Assembly: GCA_905235355.1 (NCBI GenBank)
Contig: CAJOLM010000055.1
Span: forward strand, 1 to 7,668
Length of the DNA: 7,668 nt
Source of the DNA: an uncultured Elusimicrobiales bacterium
Lineage (GTDB): Bacteria > Elusimicrobiota > Elusimicrobia > Elusimicrobiales > Elusimicrobiaceae
Reading direction: 5' to 3'
Below the pieces are notes generated by a model, which made no database searches, was not told the origin of the DNA, and saw only the letters and a list, made by a program, of their open reading frames with translations. Of the stretch, positions 1-5,691 are shown one piece after another (position 1 is the stretch's first letter; the number at the start of each line of letters is the position of its first letter). A program made the position numbers and the translations under genes.

Positions 1-1221
1 AAAATTTTCTAAAAACTTTTCCACTTCTGCCGCTTCATTAGCCAGATAATTTTCGTCGGCGTAATGAGTAATCGCGCGGTCAATAAAATCCGCCACTTGT
101 AGCATGTCTTTTTCTTTCATACCACGTGTGGTAATCGCCGGCGTGCCGATGCGAAGTCCGCTGGTCACAAACGGTTTTTCCGGGTCAAACGGAATGGTAT
201 TTTTGTTGGCGGTGATGCCCGCTTTGTCCAATGCGGATTCGGCGGCTTTTCCGGTAATGCTTTTGGCGCGCAAATCAAGGCACATCACATGGCTGTCTGT
301 ACCGCCCGCCACCAAGCGGTACCCTTTGTCCTGCAACGCTTTTGCCAGGGCTTTTGCATTGAGTACCACCTGATGCTGATAGGCTTTAAACTGCGGCTTT
401 AACGCTTCGCCAAAGCAAACGGCTTTGCCCGCAATCACGTGCAGCGGCCCGCCTTGCGTACCGGGAAACACGGCAGAATTAATCGCTTTAGCTAAACTTT
501 CTTTGCATAAAATCAACCCACCGCGCGGCCCGCGCAAGGTCTTATGTGTGGTGGTGGTGACCACGTCTGCGTACGGGACGGGGCTAGGATATTCTCCGGC
601 GGCAATTAAGCCCGCATAATGCGCCACATCACACGCTAAATACGCACCGCAGCTGTCTGCAATTTCGCGCAAGCGTTTCCAATCAAATTTGCGCGAATAG
701 TTAGATGCCCCCGCAAAAATTAATTTCGGTTTATGCTCTTTTGCCAGTTGTGCGGCCTCATCATAATCAATTTCTTCGGTATCTTTGCGCACGTTCATCG
801 CGATAATATTGTAGAGCTTACCGGAAAAATTCATGGGGTGACCATGTGTTAAATGTCCGCCATGCGAAAGGTTTAACCCAAGCACCGTATCGCCGGGTTG
901 CAACAGCGCAAAATACACCGCCATATTAGCTTGTGCGCCGGAGTGCGGCTGCACATTGGCATGCTCTGCACCGAAGATTTTTTTGGCGCGTTCTATGGCT
1001 AAACTTTCCACCACATCCACATGTTCGCACCCGCCGTAGTAGCGTTTGGCAGGATAACCTTCGGCGTATTTATTGGTCAGAATAGAGCCTTGCGCTTGCA
1101 TTACGGCTAGCGAAGTAAAATTTTCAGATGCAATCAGTTCCAGTTTCTTGCGCTGGCGGCCCAGCTCAGCGGATACGGCGGCAAATACTTCGGCATCATT
1201 TTTTTGCAAATCGGGATACAT
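1..1221 (-). CDS. glyA: Serine hydroxymethyltransferase, C-terminus cut by window edge
   Basis: This PLP enzyme of the cytoplasm interconverts serine and glycine while passing a one-carbon unit to or from tetrahydrofolate. Reading leftward from the ATG at 1221-1219 gives 407 codons without a stop, so only the last few residues are missing (E. coli GlyA has 417). The start is supported by GGAG at 1230-1227, five bases upstream. Visible family signatures are LELIASENF near the N-terminus, NKYAEGYPAKRYYGG (substrate and PLP region), QPHSGAQANMAVY, LSHGGHLTHG, CDVAHYAGL with the PLP-binding Asp at about residue 198, and TTTTHKTLRGPRGG with the Schiff-base Lys at about 227. Each of the last two sits two residues before its E. 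coli equivalent. No key residue is missing. The gene is transcribed away from the rest of the window and has its own promoter region. The assignment is secure. Confidence 0.97.
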   Translation of the reverse strand, partial: MYPDLQKNDAEVFAAVSAELGRQRKKLELIASENFTSLAVMQAQGSILTNKYAEGYPAKRYYGGCEHVDVVESLAIERAKKIFGAEHANVQPHSGAQANMAVYFALLQPGDTVLGLNLSHGGHLTHGHPMNFSGKLYNIIAMNVRKDTEEIDYDEAAQLAKEHKPKLIFAGASNYSRKFDWKRLREIADSCGAYLACDVAHYAGLIAAGEYPSPVPYADVVTTTTHKTLRGPRGGLILCKESLAKAINSAVFPGTQGGPLHVIAGKAVCFGEALKPQFKAYQHQVVLNAKALAKALQDKGYRLVAGGTDSHVMCLDLRAKSITGKAAESALDKAGITANKNTIPFDPEKPFVTSGLRIGTPAITTRGMKEKDMLQVADFIDRAITHYADENYLANEAAEVEKFLENF

Positions 1222-1264
1222 AAAATCTCCTTTTCAGACAGTATATACGGCTTTGTTTTATTGT

Positions 1265-1292
1265 AGTATATTTTACTAGGAAAATCCGCCAA
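1265..1292 (-). promoter_or_regulatory. Candidate sigma-70-type promoter for glyA
   Basis: On the minus strand a -35-like TTGGCG (1292-1287) lies 16 bases before a -10-like TATACT (1270-1265). They match consensus at 4/6 and 5/6 positions. Transcription would start near 1258, giving a leader of about 37 bases that carries the GGAG ribosome-binding site. A second TATACT at 1245-1240 has no good -35 and would leave a leader of only about 12 bases, so it is the poorer candidate. This is motif matching by eye only. Confidence 0.4.
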
Positions 1293-1298
1293 ATTTTC

Positions 1299-1311
1299 AT
1301 ATAATTTATAT
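1299..1311. promoter_or_regulatory. AT palindrome containing a -10 box in the divergent promoter region
   Basis: ATATAATTTATAT is a perfect 6+1+6 palindrome. Its plus strand contains TATAAT (1300-1305), the likely -10 for the rightward gene at 1380, and its minus strand contains TATAAA. No convincing -35 (TTGACA-like) box lies 15-19 bases upstream on the plus strand. A rightward transcript would begin near 1312 with a leader of about 68 bases. The remainder of 1222-1379 holds no ORF or RNA gene that I can recognise. It could serve as a bidirectional promoter, an operator, or simply be AT-rich promoter DNA. Confidence 0.35.
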
Positions 1312-1379
1312 AACGAGAAATCGGAAAAAACAAAAGCGTCTTTTATAAGGCGTAAATCCCCAGTAGAGGTGTGATAAAA

Positions 1380-2453
1380 ATGGCAAAACTGACAAAAAAA
1401 GACTTTCTCAAAAACACCATTAAACACATTGATATGAAAAAATACAATGTGGTGCCGATGGTGGAAGCGTTTGAGAATATGGCCTACGCATCCCGCGAAG
1501 TGGCCCGCGCGAGCAAAATCTACAACATGATGCTCTCTGATAAAAAATGCTCTGTCATTTTATGTATTGCGGGATCTTTGGTGTCTGCCGGTATGAAAAA
1601 AGTAGTGGTAGACATGATCCAAAATCACATGGTAGATGCGATTGTTTCCAACGGGGCCAACATTGTGGACCAAGACTTTTTTGAAGCGCTCGGATATAAA
1701 CATTATATCGGTACGCCGTACAATCAAGATGATAATTTACTGCGCAATTTGCACATTGACCGCATCTACGACACCTATATTGACGAAGACCAACTCAAAG
1801 AGTGTGACGAAACGATTCACAAAATCTGCGAATATTTAGAGCCGCGCCCTTATTCTTCCCGCGAATTTATTTGGGAAATGGGTAAATGGTTGGAGAAAAA
1901 TAAAAAAGGCAAAGATTCTATCGTGTACAATGCTTACAAATACGGCGTGCCCGTGTTTGTGCCGGCATTTTCCGACTGCTCTGCCGGGTTTGGTTTTGTA
2001 GCACACCAGACGCAGCATCCGGGTGCGCACGTGTCTATTGATAGTGCCAAAGATTTCCTGGAGCTGACCAAAATCAAAATCAAAGCACAAGAAACCGGGC
2101 TGATGATGTGGTCCGGCGGTGTGCCGAAAAACTTTGCACAAGATACCGTGGTCGCCGCGGAAATTTTGGGCGCCGATATCCCCATGCACAAATATGCCGT
2201 GCAAATTACGGTAGCGGACGTGCGCGACGGCGCTTTGTCCGGCTCTACGCTTAAAGAAGCGTCTAGCTGGGGTAAAGTATCCACCGCTTTAGAACAAATG
2301 GTCTATGGCGAGTGCACCACACTCATCCCGCTGATTATTGGCTACGGGTATCACAAAGGCGCGTGGAAGAAACGCAAAGCCACCAATTATGTCAAATTCT
2401 TGCAAGAGGAAGACAAAAAAGTGGCCAAGGCTAAAAAAACCGCTAAGAAATAA
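1380..2453 (+). CDS. Deoxyhypusine synthase-like protein (probable polyamine aminobutyltransferase)
   Basis: A 357-residue member of the deoxyhypusine synthase (DHS) family. Eukaryotic and archaeal DHS moves an aminobutyl group from spermidine to a lysine of eIF5A/aIF5A, using NAD. Bacteria lack that target, and a cyanobacterial homologue has been linked to homospermidine formation, so a polyamine product is the likelier role here (inference). The fold signature is visible: AGSLVSAGMKK (64-74), MVDAIVSNGANIVDQDFF (84-101, NAD region), GGVPKNFAQ (246-254) and SSWGK with K299 matching the lysine that carries the covalent intermediate in human DHS (K329). The residue matching human H288 appears to be N251. 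The tail from about 346 is Lys/Ala-rich (KKVAKAKKTAKK). The ATG at 1380 is preferred over the in-frame GTG at 1371 because AGAGGT (1365-1370) is 9 bases before the ATG but abuts the GTG. The stop overlaps the next ATG (TAATG). Family is sure, substrate is not. Confidence 0.88.
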   Translation: MAKLTKKDFLKNTIKHIDMKKYNVVPMVEAFENMAYASREVARASKIYNMMLSDKKCSVILCIAGSLVSAGMKKVVVDMIQNHMVDAIVSNGANIVDQDFFEALGYKHYIGTPYNQDDNLLRNLHIDRIYDTYIDEDQLKECDETIHKICEYLEPRPYSSREFIWEMGKWLEKNKKGKDSIVYNAYKYGVPVFVPAFSDCSAGFGFVAHQTQHPGAHVSIDSAKDFLELTKIKIKAQETGLMMWSGGVPKNFAQDTVVAAEILGADIPMHKYAVQITVADVRDGALSGSTLKEASSWGKVSTALEQMVYGECTTLIPLIIGYGYHKGAWKKRKATNYVKFLQEEDKKVAKAKKTAKK

Positions 2454-2803
2454 TGTTTCGCAAAACTTTATTCTTATTTGTTTTGCTGGTCTGCCCGTGG
2501 GTAAGTTCCTACGGGCAGCTTCATTTATGACTTGACGCGCTATATGAACGGAGCGTCTTATCCGGGGCGGTTTCATACGGCGGCTACTTGGGCGATGGCG
2601 GAAGTGGGTAGTGAAATGGGTAAATTTTTTCTCCAAGCGCGCTATGACAAAGTGATAAAATATAATCATCGGCCCCCTACCGGCATTGCCGTTCGCTGGA
2701 CCGAAGCACCGTATATGGTAGTGGCGGTGTGGAAATATTTGAGCAAAATCAAAAACAAAACCGGAAAACCTATTTTTCGTTGTCGGCCAGTACGGAATTT
2801 TAA
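2453..2803 (+). pseudogene. Small exported protein gene broken by two single-base indels
   Basis: An ATG overlapping the upstream stop (TAATG) begins MFRKTLFLFVLLVCPW, a textbook signal peptide, but this frame stops at 2528-2530 after 25 codons. The next frame (open 2505-2810) immediately continues with protein-like sequence, HYDLTRYMNGASYPGRF then WAMAEVGSEMGKFF and APYMVVAVWKYL, using the same codon preferences as the neighbours. Dropping one T from the TTT at 2524-2526 joins the two. Adding one A to the AAAA run at 2765-2768 returns to the original frame and ends in GKTYFSLSASTEF at the TAA 2801-2803. The rebuilt protein would be 116 residues. Its last part looks like a beta hairpin with a terminal Phe, as in outer-membrane barrel proteins, but I recognise no family. 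It sits 11 bases before the DoxX-like gene and looks translationally coupled to the DHS-like gene. Either a decaying gene or sequencing/assembly indels would explain it. Confidence 0.6.
2491..2518 (+). terminator. GC-rich hairpin after the DHS-like gene, possible weak terminator
   Basis: CTGCCCGTGGG (2491-2501) pairs with CCTACGGGCAG (2508-2518): an 11-bp stem with one G-T wobble and a 6-base loop, TAAGTT. The following CTTCATTTAT is only moderately T-rich, so intrinsic termination would be weak. The hairpin is 38 bases past the DHS-like stop, the right place for a terminator or attenuator. It also lies within the signal-peptide part of the broken gene. Whether it acts as terminator, attenuator, 3' stabiliser or nothing cannot be told by eye. 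Confidence 0.4.
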
Positions 2804-2814
2804 CAGGTAAATAT

Positions 2815-3282
2815 ATGGCGCAAAAAGATATTTCTTCTTCTGAAAAATTACATTGTAATATTAATGAAAATGCTTTTTCCGGGGCTTTGTTTGTGTGCCG
2901 GCTTTTGACGGGTTTGACGCTGGTTTACTTGGCCTTAGGCAGCTTATTGTATTGGCGGGAATTTTTGGTCAATACATCTTCTCTTGGTTTGTCTTACACG
3001 GTGCCGCTGGCTTTTAGTTTAGCCGGGCTGGAGCTGTTAATTGGCCTGGTGCTAATGCTAGGCTGGCAGACGAGAGTGAGTGCGGTGCTGGCTTTGCTGC
3101 TGGGTATTATTTGTGCTATTATATTTTTTGCGGGTCATTATAATGCGGTCTTTGTCGCTTTATGTATGCTGTTATGCGCCCCGCTGACAGTGCTTGTGTG
3201 GCTGGGGCCGGGTGCGATTAGCTTAGATTATAAGCATCAGCAAAATAAAATCCGCCGTCTTTTTACCAGAGGTAGACTATGA
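2815..3282 (+). CDS. DoxX-family four-helix membrane protein
   Basis: A 155-residue inner-membrane protein with four predicted helices at roughly 23-47, 60-83, 88-107 and 110-131. Helix one follows a hydrophilic N-terminus of about 20 residues. The Arg at the start of helix one (R29), the helix-2 Gly/Glu pattern LAGLELLIGLVLMLGWQTR, and the closing GPGAISLDY (131-139) match the DoxX/DoxD-like superfamily. These proteins are linked in various bacteria to redox or thiol chemistry, but the biochemical role of most members is unknown and none can be assigned here. The C-terminal tail is basic (RRLFTRGR). The ATG has a modest CAGG site (2804-2807) seven bases upstream. Its frame is open further upstream, but no better start with a ribosome-binding site was seen. 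It overlaps dnaX by 4 bases (ATGA), so the two are co-transcribed and likely translationally coupled. Confidence 0.8.
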   Translation: MAQKDISSSEKLHCNINENAFSGALFVCRLLTGLTLVYLALGSLLYWREFLVNTSSLGLSYTVPLAFSLAGLELLIGLVLMLGWQTRVSAVLALLLGIICAIIFFAGHYNAVFVALCMLLCAPLTVLVWLGPGAISLDYKHQQNKIRRLFTRGRL

Positions 3283-5090
3283 GTGAAAACACCCCCTATG
3301 TCAGTTTAGCTAATAAATACCGTCCGCAAAAATTTGAAGATTTAGTCGGTCAGGAAAGCATTTCTAAAACCTTGCAAAACGCTTTAAAATTAGGCCGCAT
3401 GGCGCATGCTTACTTGTTTTACGGGCCGCGCGGCTGCGGTAAAACCACGACGGCGCGCATTTTGGCCAAAGCGTTAAACTGCACCGGACACAATAACGAT
3501 AAACCCACCGCCGAGCCGTGCGGGGAGTGTCCCCAATGCCGCGAAATTGCACAAAGTGCCGATATGGACGTGCTGGAGTTGGACGCAGCCTCTAACACGC
3601 AAGTGGAAAAAGTGCGCGAGGCAATTATTGACACGGTGGCTTTGGCAGCGTCGCGCGACCGCTTTAAAGTATTTATTTTAGACGAAGTGCACATGCTTTC
3701 TGCGAGTTCCTTTAATGCGCTACTCAAAACCATTGAGGAGCCGCCCGCCCACGTGGTGTTTATTTTAGCCACGACGGAAAAACACAAAGTGCCTGCCACC
3801 ATTGTATCGCGCTGCCAGACGTTCCGTTTCCGCCCGATTACGGTAGATGAAATTACGGCGCATTTGATGGAGCTAGCCGAAGCGGAAGGCTTGGACGTAA
3901 CAGAAAAAGCCGCGCGCATTATTGCCAAAAACGCAGGCGGTGCTTTGCGTGACGCGCTGACCTTGATGGACCGCGCGATTGCCTATTCCGACGGAAAAAT
4001 TGATGAAAAATTAGTCAGCGAAATGTTAGGGCTTACTCCACAAGATTTGCTTTGTCAGACATTAACTGCCTTGGTGCAAAAGGATAACGGCGCGTTGCAT
4101 GCAGCTTTTGAAACCCTGCGCGCGGAAGGTTTTGATGCCAATTCTTTTTTGAAAGATGTCAAAAATGCCTTGGGCGATTTGTTTTATTTTGCGCTTAACC
4201 AAGGGACCGCGCCGTTTGAAAACGCGGAACAAATTACCGCTATTGCCTCGCCGGGGTTGCTGGCGGCTTTATCGCGCAAAGTAAACAAACTGGCCGAAGA
4301 AGTAAAATTTTCTGACAATGCGCTAGTCAGCGCGGAAGTAGGCTTGTTTACCGTGATGGACAGCTGCTTTGATGTGGACGGCTTTATCCGCCGTCTGGAA
4401 GCTTTGGAGCGCGGGGAAAATAGCGGCTCTGTGCCGCCGTCCTCTACCGCAGGGACGCGCCCGGCTGCGGCGGCTAAACCAGCGGCGAAGAAAAACACAT
4501 CTTTTACCGCAGCAGTAGCCACGCCCACGCCTGTCAGCACGCCTAAAAAAGAAGCAGAAACTGTATCTGTCGCGGCTACTGCCCAAGCTGCTCCGGCGGT
4601 AAATGCGACGCTTAACAACCGGCAGTTATGGGATGAAATGCTTAAAGCGTTTGAAAAAAGCCCCTTTGTGTATGACGTGATGACCAATTGCGCCGTGCAT
4701 TTTGACGAAAATAAATGGACCATTAGCTTTGGCAAAGGTAAAGAGTTTTACAAAATACCCGCGCAAAACAAGCTGGCTGATTTAGAAAAAATGGCGCTGA
4801 AATTAGGCGGGCGCAAGATTACATTTGAAATTGGTAGTGCGACAACGGCTGCTGTCAAACAGGCCGCTACTGCGGCGGTACAGCCCGCTGCGTCAGCGGC
4901 TGCTACAGCCGCGCCTGCTGCGGCCCACATGGGTACGGTAGCCAGCACGGCAAAAGAGCCTATCAGCCGCGAAGAACCTTTTTTAAAGGCGGATTTTTCA
5001 GCCGATATTGAGCCGACCGTTTCCACACAGGCCGTGCCGGAAGAAATCAAAGATATCATGGATATTATCGGCGGAGAAGTATTAGCATAA
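3279..5090 (+). CDS. dnaX: DNA polymerase III subunit tau/gamma (clamp loader ATPase)
   Basis: The 603-residue AAA+ subunit of the cytoplasmic clamp-loader complex loads the beta clamp on primed DNA. Its long form (tau) tethers polymerase cores and helicase. N-terminal signature NKYRPQKFEDLVGQ is at 12-25; Walker A GPRGCGKT at 49-56; four zinc cysteines C68, C81, C84, C87; Walker B VFILDE at 131-136; sensor-1 region ATTEKHK at 164-170; SRC motif with the arginine finger at 177-179; sensor-2 GALRDAL around R224. A Pro/Ala/Thr-rich linker spans about 378-443, a folded tau-like segment 445-518, a second Ala-rich linker 520-556, and an acidic tail ends in PEEIKDIMDIIGGEVL. The length is close to E. 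coli tau (643). AGAGG (3268-3272) lies six bases before the ATG. The stop is 1 bp before recR. An A6 run at codons 423-424 could allow a gamma-like product. The assignment is secure. Confidence 0.97.
   Translation: MSENTPYVSLANKYRPQKFEDLVGQESISKTLQNALKLGRMAHAYLFYGPRGCGKTTTARILAKALNCTGHNNDKPTAEPCGECPQCREIAQSADMDVLELDAASNTQVEKVREAIIDTVALAASRDRFKVFILDEVHMLSASSFNALLKTIEEPPAHVVFILATTEKHKVPATIVSRCQTFRFRPITVDEITAHLMELAEAEGLDVTEKAARIIAKNAGGALRDALTLMDRAIAYSDGKIDEKLVSEMLGLTPQDLLCQTLTALVQKDNGALHAAFETLRAEGFDANSFLKDVKNALGDLFYFALNQGTAPFENAEQITAIASPGLLAALSRKVNKLAEEVKFSDNALVSAEVGLFTVMDSCFDVDGFIRRLEALERGENSGSVPPSSTAGTRPAAAAKPAAKKNTSFTAAVATPTPVSTPKKEAETVSVAATAQAAPAVNATLNNRQLWDEMLKAFEKSPFVYDVMTNCAVHFDENKWTISFGKGKEFYKIPAQNKLADLEKMALKLGGRKITFEIGSATTAAVKQAATAAVQPAASAAATAAPAAAHMGTVASTAKEPISREEPFLKADFSADIEPTVSTQAVPEEIKDIMDIIGGEVLA
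4545..4551 (+). other. A6G tract in dnaX, possible slippage site for a gamma-like product
   Basis: Codons 423-424 are AAA AAA followed by GAA, a run of six A then G inside the Pro/Ala linker. A -1 slip meets a stop at 4613-4615 after 21 more codons (about 445 residues). A +1 slip stops at 4600-4602. E. coli gamma is made by -1 frameshifting at nearly the same codon. Here the phase is T AAA AAA, not the efficient A AAA AAG heptamer. I saw no upstream Shine-Dalgarno-like stimulator and no strong downstream stem. Function is therefore unproven. Confidence 0.25.
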
Positions 5091-5091
5091 T

Positions 5092-5685
5092 ATGCAAAGT
5101 TTAGACCGTTTAGTGCGTGCACTGCGCAGACTGCCCGGGGTTGGCCCGCGGCAGGCAGAACGCTTTGCGGCCTATTTTTTGCGTGCGCCGCAAGGCGAGG
5201 TGGAAGAATTTATCGCCGCGTTGTCTAGTATGAAACAAGGTGTCAAACTCTGCCGCGTTTGTCATGCTTACAGCGAAACAGATATTTGCTCTTTATGCGC
5301 CGACCCGGACCGGGATCATAGCACCATTTGCGTGGTAGAGGACCCGCAAGACATTGAGGCCATAGAAAAAACAGGTGCTTTCCAGGGTGTATATCACGTG
5401 CTGCATGGGACTATTTCCCCTATGGAAGGGCGCGGAGCCGAACAAGTCAAAGTAAAAGAACTGCTGGAGCGTGTACAACACGCAGACCCGGACGTGCACG
5501 AAGTGATTTTAGCTACTGATCCGGATAATGAAGGCGAAACCACCGCGCTGTATCTGGCTGATTTGCTGCGCGGGCTGGTGGAACGCGTGAGCCGTATCGG
5601 TTACGGCGTACCTTTAGGCGGCGACATTGATTATTTGGATGAAATGACGCTTGGCTATTCTCTCAAAGGCCGCACCAAAATTTAA
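5092..5685 (+). CDS. recR: Recombination mediator RecR
   Basis: A 197-residue cytoplasmic DNA-binding protein that, with RecO and RecF, helps load RecA at single-strand gaps and takes part in recombinational repair. All three family parts are present at standard length (about 200): a helix-hairpin-helix at the N-terminus (LRRLPGVGPRQAERFA, 11-26), a C4 zinc finger (C54, C57, C66, C69), and a Toprim domain with the VVEDP Glu (E83) and ILATDPDNEGETTALYL (139-155). The C-terminus closes with the conserved RIGYGVPLGGDIDYLDEMTL and the GRTKI end. The Toprim segment reads DPDNEGE where E. coli has NPTVEGE, which is within family variation. The ATG is 1 bp after the dnaX stop; GGAG at 5073-5076 is rather far (15 bases), so translational coupling to dnaX is likely. 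The ybaB/ebfC gene that often separates dnaX and recR is absent here. Confidence 0.96.
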   Translation: MQSLDRLVRALRRLPGVGPRQAERFAAYFLRAPQGEVEEFIAALSSMKQGVKLCRVCHAYSETDICSLCADPDRDHSTICVVEDPQDIEAIEKTGAFQGVYHVLHGTISPMEGRGAEQVKVKELLERVQHADPDVHEVILATDPDNEGETTALYLADLLRGLVERVSRIGYGVPLGGDIDYLDEMTLGYSLKGRTKI

Positions 5686-5691
5686 CCTTTT

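Noticed and set aside
104..1279. Three plus-strand ORFs (from 104, 425 and 1073) opposite glyA
   Set aside because: They are antisense to an intact, fully conserved glyA frame; their translations show no domain.
1371..1379. In-frame GTG start adding three residues to the DHS-like protein
   Set aside because: The only ribosome-binding site, AGAGGT at 1365-1370, abuts the GTG with no spacing, whereas it is well spaced for the ATG at 1380.
1134..1427. Minus-strand ORF of 97 codons across the divergent region
   Set aside because: It overlaps the start of glyA in another frame and has no family resemblance.
1836..2669. Minus-strand ORFs beneath the DHS-like gene and the broken gene
   Set aside because: They are composition-driven shadows of the plus-strand coding frame, with no plausible start sites or domains.
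2532..2810. A stand-alone 92-codon gene from a TTG start
   Set aside because: There is no good ribosome-binding site before the TTG, and the frame is better explained as the middle of a longer exported-protein gene with indels at each end.
2758..2817. Upstream extension of the DoxX-like frame (LFFVVGQYGILTGKYM)
   Set aside because: The frame is open and looks protein-like, but has no start with a ribosome-binding site. The ATG at 2815 has one and gives a normal DoxX length.
4440..4930. Ala/Pro-rich stretches of dnaX as a repeat array or foreign insertion
   Set aside because: No regular repeat unit is visible, and such linkers are normal between tau domains.
3419..5122. Long minus-strand ORFs inside dnaX (169, 183 and 124 codons)
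   Set aside because: The Ala/Ser-rich translations mirror the GC-rich dnaX linkers, and the dnaX frame has every catalytic motif.
5515..5545. RecR DPDNEGE as a sign of topoisomerase-like catalytic Toprim chemistry
   Set aside because: The rest of the protein is ordinary RecR in length, zinc finger and C-terminus, so this is taken as family variation, not a new activity.
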